DNA of 64,000 bases from assembly GCA_964494345.1 (NCBI GenBank), contig CAZBSI010000010.1, positions 42,992 through 106,991 on the forward strand. The letters are read 5' to 3'. Numbering within the stretch: the first letter of the stretch is position 1; the number at the start of each line of letters is the position of its first letter. The DNA comes from DTKD01 sp964494345 (GTDB lineage: Bacteria > Armatimonadota > UBA5829). The notes below the pieces were generated by a model. That model was given only the letters and a program-made list of their open reading frames with translations. It was not told where the DNA came from and ran no database searches. The position numbers and the translations under genes are program-made. Of this stretch, positions 17,335 to 25,277 are shown one piece after another.

Positions 17335-17745
17335 ATGGATGTTGATAAGATCGAACAATTGATTCGCGTGCTGGAGGGCTCCCCCAACGAGGAGCTTTGC
17401 ATACAAAAAGGCGACTACAAAGTATGCATAAAGAAAGGGAGCAAGCCGGCTGTAGCGCCGAAACCTCCCAAGCCTAGCAAGGCGCCTGCAGCTCCTGCTT
17501 CACCAATTAAGGCTGAAGAGCCAGAGGGACTGTTCATCACGGCCCCTATGGTTGGCATGTTCCGACTGACGTCTGAGCTGGCTGAGGTCGGCTCTGAAGT
17601 ATCAAAAGGCCAGGTGGTCGGCTCGATCGAATCAATGAAGATCAAAAATGACATTGTCTCCCGGGTGAGCGGAACGGTGGCGGAGGTGCTGGTGGAGGAC
17701 GGGATGCCCGTCGAATACGGCCAGCCGCTGTTCAGGCTGGAGTAG
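17335..17745 (+). CDS. accB: Biotin carboxyl carrier protein of acetyl-CoA carboxylase
   Basis: AccB carries carboxybiotin between biotin carboxylase and carboxyltransferase in fatty acid synthesis. The 136-residue protein has an N-terminal helical region, a Pro/Ala-rich linker (about 43-60), and a biotinyl domain with ITAPMVGMFRL and VGSIESMKIKNDIVS. The biotinylated lysine is the one in ESMKIKN, a slight change from the usual EAMKMMN. It lies six bases after the previous gene. accC comes one gene later, with a pseudopilin-like gene between. Confidence 0.9.
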   Translation: MDVDKIEQLIRVLEGSPNEELCIQKGDYKVCIKKGSKPAVAPKPPKPSKAPAAPASPIKAEEPEGLFITAPMVGMFRLTSELAEVGSEVSKGQVVGSIESMKIKNDIVSRVSGTVAEVLVEDGMPVEYGQPLFRLE

Positions 17746-17747
17746 TG

Positions 17748-18143
17748 ATGAATACGCGCACAAAAGGGAGCGTCGGCCTGATAGCGCTGCTGGTGGTGGC
17801 TGTCATTATTGTTGTTGTGGCTGCAGTATACTTCGCAGGCAAGGGCGGAACAGGGACGGTAAGCAAGGACAGCGAACTGCTCGATTCAAACAGCGCCAAA
17901 AAGACCGTGGTCGGCCAGGCAATCGATACGGGCAAGGCAACCGATTGCAGGGAGAGGCTGAAACAGATACGTACCGGTATCATCAACTACAAAATGACGG
18001 CTGATGACCAGAACCCGCCGACTCTGCGCGACATTGGCTTGTCGGTACGCCCGGACTATTTCACTTGCCCGGTTTCCAACAAACCCTACACCTACGATCC
18101 CGGCACGGGCGCAGTCCATTGTCCTACCCACGACAAATTCTGA
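17748..18143 (+). CDS. Small pseudopilin-like membrane-anchored protein
   Basis: This 131-residue protein has one N-terminal hydrophobic segment (GLIALLVVAVIIVVVAAVYF) after MNTRTKGSV, then a soluble domain. The end resembles pseudopilin-like proteins: CRERLKQIRTGIINYKM, then FTCPVSNKPYTYDPG and a final VHCPTHDKF. It lacks a clear G-F-T-L-x-E prepilin cleavage motif, so true pilin processing is doubtful. It lies between accB and accC, touching the accB stop, an unusual insertion into the acetyl-CoA carboxylase pair. Function is unknown. Confidence 0.6.
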   Translation: MNTRTKGSVGLIALLVVAVIIVVVAAVYFAGKGGTGTVSKDSELLDSNSAKKTVVGQAIDTGKATDCRERLKQIRTGIINYKMTADDQNPPTLRDIGLSVRPDYFTCPVSNKPYTYDPGTGAVHCPTHDKF

Positions 18144-18157
18144 ACGGAGAATTTGAT

Positions 18158-19507
18158 TTGTTCAAAAAAATACTCATAGCAAATAGAGGCGAGATCGCCA
18201 TCAGGATCATCCGCGCGTGCCGCGAGATGAACATTGCCACTGTAGCGATATTTTCCGAAGCGGACACCGATTCCCTGCACGTCAGAGTGGCCGATGAAGC
18301 CGTCTGCGTCGGGCCCGGGCCGAGCAAGGAAAGCTATCTGAACATGCCCAATATCATCTCTGCGGCGATAATCACCGGCGCAGAGGCCATCCATCCGGGC
18401 TATGCCTATTTCTCCGAGCAGCCGCAATTTGCGGAGGCTTGTGAGGCTTGCAACATAAAGTTCATCGGCCCCAGTGCGGCCGCCATTGAATTGATGGGCG
18501 ACAAAGCTCGCGCAAAGGAGACCGCTGCTAAGGCGGGCGTTCCGTGCATTCCCGGCAGCAAGGGAATCGTCAAAAGCGAGCAGGACGCGTTCAAGACGGC
18601 CTCGAAGATGGGGTATCCGGTGCGTCTAAAGGCTACGGCGGGCGGCGGAGGCCGCGGCATCAGGGTGGTTGCAAGTGAGGAAGACCTCGCCAGCCAGTTA
18701 AAATTAGCCACTGCGGAGGCTCAGTCGGCTTTTGGTAACGGTGACCTTTATATAGAAAAGGAAATCGAAGAGCCCAGGCACGTTGAGATTCAATTATTAG
18801 GCGATGAGCATGGGCGCTATGTCCATCTAGGGGAGCGCGAGTGTTCCATCCAGCGCAGAAATCAGAAACTGCTGGAAGAGGCGCCTTCGGTGGCTGTCAA
18901 TCCCGGCATACGATCCAAGATGGGCGATGACGCCATCAAGCTCGCAAAGGCAGTGGGATATGCTAACGCGGGCACGGTGGAGTTTTTGCTGGACAAACAC
19001 GGCAACTACTATTTTATGGAGATGAACACCCGCGTTCAGGTCGAACATCCGGTAACTGAGGCTGTGACGGGTGTTGACATAGTTAAAGAGCAGATTCGAA
19101 TAGCGGCCGGCGAAAAATTGAGCGTTACACAAAAGGACATCAAAATTGACGGCCATTCCATCGAATGCAGGATAATCGCTGAGGACCCGGCGCAGAATTT
19201 TGCTCCGTCTGTGGGGACAATTAACCATTATGTCGTGCCTGGTGGAAACGGTGTCCGGCTGGACAGCCATGTTTATTCGGGTTACGAGATTCCGCCTTAC
19301 TACGATGCTATGCTTGCGAAGCTCATCGTGTGGGGAAAAGACAGGGACGAGGCGATCGCGCGAATGCTACGGTGCTTGTCCGAATATGAGATTGAGGGCG
19401 TCAAGACCAATATCGAATATCAGAAACAGATCCTGTCCAACACATATTTCCGCAAGGGAGAGCTTTCTACTGCTTTCGTCGCCAAGCGTATGAACGGAGG
19501 CGGCTAG
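18158..19507 (+). CDS. accC: Biotin carboxylase of acetyl-CoA carboxylase
   Basis: AccC carboxylates the biotin on AccB using ATP and bicarbonate. The TTG at 18158, seven bases after CGGAGA, gives 449 residues beginning FKKILIANRGEIAIRIIRA, normal for the family. The ATP-grasp domain has KATAGGGGRGIRVV, PRHVEIQLLGDEHG, ECSIQRRNQK and EMNTRVQVEHPVTE; catalytic Lys, Glu and Arg positions are retained. Small departures such as RRNQK for RRHQK and AYFSEQ for GFLSEN are noted but do not affect the call. nusB follows after 50 bases. Confidence 0.94.
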   Translation: MFKKILIANRGEIAIRIIRACREMNIATVAIFSEADTDSLHVRVADEAVCVGPGPSKESYLNMPNIISAAIITGAEAIHPGYAYFSEQPQFAEACEACNIKFIGPSAAAIELMGDKARAKETAAKAGVPCIPGSKGIVKSEQDAFKTASKMGYPVRLKATAGGGGRGIRVVASEEDLASQLKLATAEAQSAFGNGDLYIEKEIEEPRHVEIQLLGDEHGRYVHLGERECSIQRRNQKLLEEAPSVAVNPGIRSKMGDDAIKLAKAVGYANAGTVEFLLDKHGNYYFMEMNTRVQVEHPVTEAVTGVDIVKEQIRIAAGEKLSVTQKDIKIDGHSIECRIIAEDPAQNFAPSVGTINHYVVPGGNGVRLDSHVYSGYEIPPYYDAMLAKLIVWGKDRDEAIARMLRCLSEYEIEGVKTNIEYQKQILSNTYFRKGELSTAFVAKRMNGGG

Positions 19508-19557
19508 TTGCTGATTTGTTGGGGTATTATGGGCTGTTTTGACTTTGGTGGGGTAGT

Positions 19558-20034
19558 ATGAAGACCACGAGACGAGCTGCGCGGGAGTTGGCGTTGAACG
19601 TATTGTATCAGGTGGACGCCGCTGGTATGCCGTTTGATGAGGCTCTTGAGACGGCGCTTGAATTTGCGGATGTATCCGGGCTGGCTGCCGAGGGTTCGGA
19701 GAGAGCTGAGCAGGCGAGGGAATATGCCGCACTACTCACCCGTGGGGTGCGGGATCACCGGGAGGAACTCGATGCCTATATCGAGCAGCTTGCCGAAGGC
19801 TGGGCGCTGGATCGCCAGCCCGCAGTGGACCGCAACATCCTGCGATTGGCGCTTTTTGAGATAAAATACATCGACTCGGTGCCGCCGATAGTGGCGGTCG
19901 ATGAGGCGGTGGAGTTGGCAAAGAAATACAGCACTGCGGAGTCCGGCAAATTCGTCAACGGTGTTTTGGCGGGATATCTGCGCGATAATGCGCCTGTTAT
20001 GGAGGAGACAAATCTTGGCTGCGAAGATTCTTGA
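19558..20034 (+). CDS. nusB: Transcription antitermination factor NusB
   Basis: NusB binds boxA RNA with NusE (S10) and helps antiterminate rRNA transcription. The 158-residue protein has the NusB start RRAARELALNVLYQVDAAG and the conserved C-terminal WALDRQPAVDRNILRLALFEI and VAVDEAVELAKKYSTAESGKFVNGVL. Length and order fit the family. folD begins inside its last 20 bases in another frame, so the pair is translationally linked, an order common in many bacteria. Confidence 0.95.
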   Translation: MKTTRRAARELALNVLYQVDAAGMPFDEALETALEFADVSGLAAEGSERAEQAREYAALLTRGVRDHREELDAYIEQLAEGWALDRQPAVDRNILRLALFEIKYIDSVPPIVAVDEAVELAKKYSTAESGKFVNGVLAGYLRDNAPVMEETNLGCEDS

Positions 20035-20875
20035 TGGAACGGCGACTGCAAAACAGATCAGGGCGAACCTTGCCGAGCGCGTGGCGGAGCTAAAAGCTCA
20101 ACGGGGGATCACACCCAGGCTGGCGGTGATTCTCGTCGGCGACGACCCTGCTTCGGTGACATATACCAGGATGAAGAAAAAGGCTTGTGAAGCCGCCGGG
20201 ATGATCAGCGACCTCATATATATGCCCCCTGACAGCGAGCAGCAGCAGATCAAAGACACCATTATGCAGCTAAATGTCGACCCCACGGTTCATGGAATTA
20301 TGGTGCAGCATCCTGTGCCCGGCCACCTTGATGAGCTTGATATCCTGTCTACGGTAGCGGTCGAAAAAGACGTAGATGGAATAAGCGCGATGAGCCTCGG
20401 TAAGCTGGTTTTAGGAACCGCCGACTACATATCCTGCACTCCGCAGGGAATTGTAACCCTGCTGGAGACGTATAATATTCCGATCAAAGGTGCTGAGGCT
20501 GTGGTCGTGGGACGCAGCATAATCTTGGGTAAACCCGCTGCATTGGCTCTTCTCGAGAGGCACGCTACAGTGACGATTTGTCATTCCAGAACTCAGAACC
20601 TGCCGGATGTGGTTCGCAGAGCGGACATTTTGGTGGCGGCGATCGGCAAGCCGGAGTTCATAAAAGGCGACTGGATCAAAGAAGGCGCCGTTGTCATCGA
20701 TGCGGGGTATAACAAGGTCGATGGCAGGGACAAGGACGTTGGGGATGTCGAGTTCGAGGCGGCTTCGCAGCGAGCCAGCTATATTACCCCGGTGCCCGGC
20801 GGAGTTGGGCCGATGACGATAGCGATGCTGCTCACACACACGGTCAAAGCGGCTGAGAAATACGGCAAAAAGTAG
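20015..20875 (+). CDS. folD: Methylenetetrahydrofolate dehydrogenase/cyclohydrolase
   Basis: FolD interconverts 5,10-methylene- and 10-formyl-tetrahydrofolate. The TTG at 20015 has GGAGGA eight bases upstream and gives 286 residues, the usual size; the earlier ATG in this frame lies in nusB. Signatures include SVTYTRMKKKACEAAGM with the catalytic Lys, VQHPVPGHLDE (normally VQLPLP), DVDGISAMSLGKL, the Rossmann VVVGRSIILGKPAALALLE, and the terminal TPVPGGVGPMTIAMLL. It overlaps nusB by 20 bases. Confidence 0.94.
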   Translation: MAAKILDGTATAKQIRANLAERVAELKAQRGITPRLAVILVGDDPASVTYTRMKKKACEAAGMISDLIYMPPDSEQQQIKDTIMQLNVDPTVHGIMVQHPVPGHLDELDILSTVAVEKDVDGISAMSLGKLVLGTADYISCTPQGIVTLLETYNIPIKGAEAVVVGRSIILGKPAALALLERHATVTICHSRTQNLPDVVRRADILVAAIGKPEFIKGDWIKEGAVVIDAGYNKVDGRDKDVGDVEFEAASQRASYITPVPGGVGPMTIAMLLTHTVKAAEKYGKK

Positions 20876-20916
20876 ACGAGCTAGATGGGTGGCAATCTCT
20901 GTACTAAAAAGATGGA

Positions 20917-20936
20917 TGGCGATCTCCGAATCGCAA
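20917..20936. repeat. TGGCGAT/ATCGCCA hairpin element after folD
   Basis: TGGCGAT (20917-20923), loop CTCCGA and ATCGCAA form the same element as at 4909 and 55248, here with one stem mismatch. A related GGGTGGCAATCTCTG lies just before it. On the minus strand a T5 run follows, but no minus gene ends here. Confidence 0.55.
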
Positions 20937-20966
20937 CCCTATATAAGACCAGAAACATAAAAAACC

Positions 20967-22001
20967 ATGCGGCGATGCGATAATTGCAGAATAATTCTCG
21001 ATGATGATTTCAGATACTGCCCCAAATGCGGGGCAAATATCTCATCTGACGTCACATCCTCCCAGCGCCCGGACGCCGATGTGCAGTCCCTGCTGGCCTC
21101 TGCCAACCTGCACAGGCTGCGCGCGGAGTATGACCAGGCCATTGCCGACGCGACCGATGCCTTGCGCCTGGATCCTCGCAACCCTGATGTTCCGTCCCTG
21201 TTAGCCGAGACATACGAACAGAAGGGAATGCGCGAGGAAGCCATTGCGTGGTATCAAATGGCTTTGGAAATGAGCCCCGAAAGCGAGCATACCCAGGAAC
21301 GCCTCGATCGTCTCGGGGAGTTGATTTTAACCGAGAGCCGACAAAACCAGCGCAAAGAGCCAATCAACGTGTGGCAATGGAGCGCTAAGTGGGCTTGGGC
21401 TTTGGGCGCAATATTTATAATCATCGTGATTATGGCGGTGATTTCGGCGTTCAGAGGACGACCGGAAGTCCCCACAAGTCACCCTGTGCCGACTGCTCAA
21501 CAGCAATATCAGGCTCCTGCCCCGCAGCTTTCCGGTTCTGAAGCTCTGCCGCAGCGACCACCAGGCTCATCGCCGGAGACCCCGTCCGCTCCGGCGCCGG
21601 CTGGGACACCCGTACGCACTCCTGCTGAAGCATATATTCGCAGCGAACTTGCGTCTGCGCAGCCAGTAACTGATACGGGCGCGGGGATAAACGACGTGAT
21701 TGCCGACCCGCGTTCGGGAGTGGTCAGCGTCACTTTTACTTTGCCGTTTTCCCCGATGCTGACGAAACAACAGATTATCACAGCCTCGACCCAAATTGCC
21801 AAAAAGGCTTTTGATCTTAATCGAGAAGTAAAATTCGTCACGGCCAGATGCCTGGTGCAGATGCCGGGTGCGCAGGGCACTCAGGTGGCTTTTATCGGCG
21901 ATATCGCAAGACAAACCGCCGATGGACTTCCGGCGGCCCCCAGCGAAGAACAATTATTGGGTTCTTTTACGGGTGCGTGGTGGAATCCGCAGATCAAATA
22001 A
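20967..22001 (+). CDS. Zinc-ribbon/TPR single-pass membrane protein
   Basis: No named family is recognised. The 344-residue protein starts with a zinc ribbon, RRCDNCRIILDDDFRYCPKC (residues 2-21). Two TPR-like repeats follow (about 38-112), including RAEYDQAIADATDALRLDP. One membrane segment lies near 145-163 (ALGAIFIIIVIMAVISAF). A Pro/Ala/Gln-rich linker comes next, then a folded C-terminal domain (about 215-344) with few recognisable features. The ribbon and TPR part is probably cytoplasmic and the end outside. No Shine-Dalgarno is obvious before the ATG. Confidence 0.65.
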   Translation: MRRCDNCRIILDDDFRYCPKCGANISSDVTSSQRPDADVQSLLASANLHRLRAEYDQAIADATDALRLDPRNPDVPSLLAETYEQKGMREEAIAWYQMALEMSPESEHTQERLDRLGELILTESRQNQRKEPINVWQWSAKWAWALGAIFIIIVIMAVISAFRGRPEVPTSHPVPTAQQQYQAPAPQLSGSEALPQRPPGSSPETPSAPAPAGTPVRTPAEAYIRSELASAQPVTDTGAGINDVIADPRSGVVSVTFTLPFSPMLTKQQIITASTQIAKKAFDLNREVKFVTARCLVQMPGAQGTQVAFIGDIARQTADGLPAAPSEEQLLGSFTGAWWNPQIK

Positions 22002-22090
22002 ACAGCCCTTGTATAAGTTCCCAGCCCCTATCTTATATCTGCTTGCACACAACACTGAAAGCCCGCATGCTACTGTGGAATAATACCCCG

Positions 22091-22143
22091 TTGACGCGGT
22101 ATATATAGTGTGATAGACTTCTGATTGCTACTATATGTAGTGG
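22091..22143 (+). promoter_or_regulatory. Promoter with two NrdR boxes before nrdR-nrdJ
   Basis: Two copies of the NrdR consensus ACACWATATATWGTGT are seen: GCGGTATATATAGTGT at 22096-22111 (13 of 16 by my count) and CTACTATATGTAGTGG at 22128-22143 (12 of 16). Their starts are 32 bases apart, about three helical turns, the normal spacing. A TTGACG (22091), 17-base spacer and TAGACT (22114) promoter overlaps box 1. NrdR binding would block transcription of its own gene and of nrdJ. Confidence 0.75.
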
Positions 22144-22156
22144 CTGAGGCTCTCAC

Positions 22157-22627
22157 ATGAAGTGTCCATTTTGTGGCTGTTTTGAAGACAAAGTTCTGGA
22201 TTCGCGCTCTGTTAAAGAGGGGGAAGCAGTGCGCAGACGACGCGAATGCGTGGCTTGCAAACGACGCTACACTACCTACGAGCAGATAGAAGAGCTCAGA
22301 CTTTTCGTTGTTAAGCGAGATGGACGCCGTGAACCATTCGATCGCACAAAAGTCCTGAGGGGGCTGACTGTGGCGTGCGAAAAACGCCCGGTGGCGATGG
22401 ATATCCTTGAGGCTATTGTCGATCGCATCGAATGTGAGATAGTCGATTCCGGCGCTGTGGAGATCTATTCTATGCGGATCGGCGAGCTGGCGATGCAGGA
22501 GTTAAAAAAAGTAGACCAGATCGCGTACGTCAGGTTCGCCTCAGTCTACAGACAATTTGAAGACCTCGGACAGTTCAGAAAAATAATTGACGGGCTGGGC
22601 CGCGCAAAAACCACACGAAAAAGCTAA
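22157..22627 (+). CDS. nrdR: Transcriptional repressor NrdR
   Basis: NrdR is the nucleotide-sensing repressor of ribonucleotide reductase genes. The 156-residue protein has the zinc ribbon MKCPFCGC and ECVACKRRYTTYEQIE, then an ATP-cone domain (about 48-138) with VVKRDGRREPFDRTKVLRGL. It precedes nrdJ by 12 bases and has two NrdR boxes upstream. It therefore probably regulates itself and the reductase together. Confidence 0.96.
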   Translation: MKCPFCGCFEDKVLDSRSVKEGEAVRRRRECVACKRRYTTYEQIEELRLFVVKRDGRREPFDRTKVLRGLTVACEKRPVAMDILEAIVDRIECEIVDSGAVEIYSMRIGELAMQELKKVDQIAYVRFASVYRQFEDLGQFRKIIDGLGRAKTTRKS

Positions 22628-22639
22628 GGAGGGCAGGGT

Positions 22640-24880
22640 ATGCGCACATTGACCAATAACGCACTGACTGTGCTTGAAAAAAGATATCTTCGCAAGGACG
22701 AAGAGGGCAAACTCATTGAAGAACCGGATGGGCTGTTCAAAAGGGTTGCCGACGCCATAGCCCAGGCGGAACTGAACTACGGTAAATCAGCGAAGCATGT
22801 TCAGGGATTGGCTGGCGAGTTTTATAAACTGATGAGCAGTCTGGATTTTTTGCCCAATAGTCCCACCCTTATGAACGCGGGCCGCGATTTGGGGCAACTT
22901 AGCGCGTGTTTCGTGCTGCCGATAGACGACTCGGTCGACTCCATCTTCGAGACCGTCAAAAACACGGCGCTTATCCATAAGAGCGGTGGCGGGACGGGAT
23001 TCGCGTTCTCAAGACTCCGCCCTGCCAACGATTGCGTCCGCTCCACCAACGGCATATCCAGCGGCCCGATATCATTTATGGAAGTATTCAACGGCGCCAC
23101 GGAGGCCATCAAACAGGGCGGCACTCGCAGAGGCGCGAACATGGGCTGTCTGCGGGTCGATCATCCCGATATCATTGATTTTATAACCTGCAAGCAGGAT
23201 ACCACCAAGCTCACCAATTTTAACATCAGCGTCCTTGTAACTGAGGCGTTTATGGAAGCGGCCGCCAAGGGTGAGGACTACCCTGTTCTCAATCCCAGAA
23301 ACGGCGATGTGGTGAAGTATCTCAACGCGGGTAAGGTTTTTGACCTTATAGTCAACATGGCCTGGCGCAACGGTGAGCCGGGGATTATATTCATCGACCG
23401 GGTCAACAGGGACAACCCCACACCGCATCTCGGTCCTATCGAGAGCACCAACCCGTGCGGAGAGCAGCCGCTGCTGCCTTATGAATCGTGCAACCTGGGC
23501 TCAATCAATCTCGGTAACATGGTATCTATCGTAGAGGGCAGGGCGGAGATCGATTATCAAAGGCTGCAGCAGGCCGTGAAGCTGGCCGTTCGGTTCCTCG
23601 ATAACGTGATCGACGTAAACCGATACCCGCTGGATTCCATCGGCGAGATGACCCGCGGCAACCGCAAAATTGGCCTCGGAGTGATGGGCTTTGCCGATAT
23701 GCTTATTCAACTCGGCGTGCCTTACGATTCCGAAGAGGGTATCGCGGTCGCCGAGCAGGTGATGAGCGTCGTCTCCAAAGAGGCGCAGAAAGCCTCTCGC
23801 GAACTCGCCGAAGAGCGCGGGGTATTCCCGAATTTCAAGGACAGCATCTACGACCGTGACGAGGGTATGGAGATCCGCAACGCCACCGTCACCACCATCG
23901 CGCCGACCGGGACCCTGAGCATAATAGCTGCCTGTTCCAGTGGAATTGAGCCGCTGTTTGCGATAAGCTACATTAAACGGGTTATGGATGGCACTGAGCT
24001 TGTCGAAGTCAATCCGCAGTTCGAGAAAATCGCACGGGAACGCGAGTTCTATTCAGAAGAATTGATGCGCAAAATCGCCGAACAGGGCAGCGTAAGGGAT
24101 ATTCCTGAGGTGCCGGAGGACGTTAGAAGAGTCTTCTGCACCGCTCTGGACATAGCCCCGGTATGGCATGTTCGAATGCAGGCAGCGTTCCAGCGCTTCA
24201 CCGACAATGCCGTCTCAAAGACAGTCAACTTCCCGGAGGAGGCTACGGCGGAGGATGTCCGGCTGGTCTACGAGTTGGCCTATCGCGAGGGCTGCAAGGG
24301 CTGCACGATCTATCGCTATGGCAGCCGCGACGCACAGGTGCTGAACGTCTCCGGTAAGGACAAGAAAGACAAAGTAGAAACCATTACCGCTCCGATGGGT
24401 CGCGAGCCCAGGCCGAGACCGTCGACCACCCACGGCAGCACCGAACGCATCAACACCGGCTGCGGCAATATGTATGTGACAATCAATGAGGACGAAAACG
24501 GCCTCTGCGAGGTCTTCGCCTCAATGGGCAAAGCGGGTGGCTGTGCGCCAAGTCAACTTGAGGCAATTGGCCGTCTGATATCTCTGTCTCTCAGGGCAGG
24601 TGTCGATCCGGCCTCGATCCAGAAGCACCTTCGCGGCATTCGGTGTCACAACCCCGCCTGGGGCAACGGCGGGTCTGTGCTGAGCTGCGCGGATGCCATC
24701 GGCATCGCTATTGGTCACTATCTGACTGAACGCGACACCGGTGAGGCCACCGATGAGATATCAAAGCGCACCAGCAAACTGGATATGCTGGTGGGGGCCT
24801 GCCCGGACTGCGGTTGTGCGGTCGAGCATGAGTCCGGTTGCGTGGTCTGTCGTTTCTGCGGGTTCAGCAAGTGCGGTTAA
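22640..24880 (+). CDS. nrdJ: Adenosylcobalamin-dependent (class II) ribonucleotide reductase
   Basis: This 746-residue enzyme reduces ribonucleotides using adenosylcobalamin, with no need for oxygen. Seen are SACFVLPIDDSVDSIF, GGGTGFAFSRLRP, the active-site NPCGEQPLLPYESCNLGSIN, TIAPTGTLSIIAACSSGIEP and GCKGCTIYRYGSR. A TSCPD-type domain follows (about 610-690). The end is Cys-rich, GACPDCGCAVEHESGC and CRFCGFSKCG, which shuttles electrons to the active site and may bind zinc. No nrdAB or nrdDG is seen in the window, so B12 availability may matter for growth. Confidence 0.95.
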   Translation: MRTLTNNALTVLEKRYLRKDEEGKLIEEPDGLFKRVADAIAQAELNYGKSAKHVQGLAGEFYKLMSSLDFLPNSPTLMNAGRDLGQLSACFVLPIDDSVDSIFETVKNTALIHKSGGGTGFAFSRLRPANDCVRSTNGISSGPISFMEVFNGATEAIKQGGTRRGANMGCLRVDHPDIIDFITCKQDTTKLTNFNISVLVTEAFMEAAAKGEDYPVLNPRNGDVVKYLNAGKVFDLIVNMAWRNGEPGIIFIDRVNRDNPTPHLGPIESTNPCGEQPLLPYESCNLGSINLGNMVSIVEGRAEIDYQRLQQAVKLAVRFLDNVIDVNRYPLDSIGEMTRGNRKIGLGVMGFADMLIQLGVPYDSEEGIAVAEQVMSVVSKEAQKASRELAEERGVFPNFKDSIYDRDEGMEIRNATVTTIAPTGTLSIIAACSSGIEPLFAISYIKRVMDGTELVEVNPQFEKIAREREFYSEELMRKIAEQGSVRDIPEVPEDVRRVFCTALDIAPVWHVRMQAAFQRFTDNAVSKTVNFPEEATAEDVRLVYELAYREGCKGCTIYRYGSRDAQVLNVSGKDKKDKVETITAPMGREPRPRPSTTHGSTERINTGCGNMYVTINEDENGLCEVFASMGKAGGCAPSQLEAIGRLISLSLRAGVDPASIQKHLRGIRCHNPAWGNGGSVLSCADAIGIAIGHYLTERDTGEATDEISKRTSKLDMLVGACPDCGCAVEHESGCVVCRFCGFSKCG

Positions 24881-24908
24881 TGCTGCAAATATCCGCTATA
24901 ATGCAGAC

Positions 24909-25077
24909 GCGAACGTTTTTGCAGGAGGCACTTGGGTAACATGGAGGTTAATCGACCGGAGCACGGACGCTCCGGTCGGTGCCTAATGATTTGTTATCTG
25001 TGCTTTTGCAGGATGCGGGTAGGCGACATGGATGTTAATGGGCGCTCGGGGTGGATTCTCCGGGCGCTCATTTTTTT
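24909..25077 (+). ncRNA. Candidate small RNA with a duplicated motif
   Basis: A perfect TATAAT at 24897-24902, with only a weak -35, would start RNA near 24909. The RNA would end at a strong terminator at 25077. Inside, two 36-base segments (24917-24952 and 25004-25039) match at 28 of 36 positions. Both read TTTTGCAGGA...ACATGGA-GTTAAT and each is followed by a GC-rich hairpin: a perfect 10-bp stem at 24953-24978, and the terminator stem. AGGCAC/GTGCCT can close the first unit. No known riboswitch consensus fits. It could also be the 3' end of the nrdJ message. Confidence 0.4.
25037..25077 (+). terminator. Intrinsic terminator after nrdJ/candidate sRNA
   Basis: AATGGGCGCTCGG (25037-25049) pairs with CCGGGCGCTCATT (25060-25072), 13 bp with G-U pairs, and a run of seven Ts follows directly. 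The rest of the 24881-25277 gap holds the candidate RNA and the metY promoter. Confidence 0.8.
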
Positions 25078-25143
25078 AATGAACCATTTTGTGAGTAGTA
25101 CAATATACCTGATTAGAACTTGGTGCCCTATAGCACTAAGTGC

Positions 25144-25172
25144 TTGACATCGCCGGTCCGTTTTCGAATAAT
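25144..25172 (+). promoter_or_regulatory. Promoter of metY-mnmA-cysK
   Basis: TTGACA at 25144-25149, a 17-base spacer and AATAAT at 25167-25172 (ATAATT with 18). It lies after the terminator, so the sulfur operon is transcribed separately from nrdJ. Confidence 0.7.
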
Positions 25173-25277
25173 TAAAAGGCGCTTCGGGCCAATCAAACCA
25201 CGACGTCATTTCAAGACAGGACCGAGCATTTATATTTTACGATATTACAGGTGAATACTCGCAGGAAGGAAGCTAAA

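Noticed and set aside
24917..25077. SAM or cobalamin riboswitch for metY or nrdJ
   Set aside because: Some strings look like SAM-I fragments (GGTGCCTAAT), but the core is absent and a separate metY promoter lies downstream of the terminator.
24932..25147. 71-codon frame after nrdJ
   Set aside because: It reads through two GC-rich hairpins and a terminator T run; its duplication is explained better by the RNA motif.
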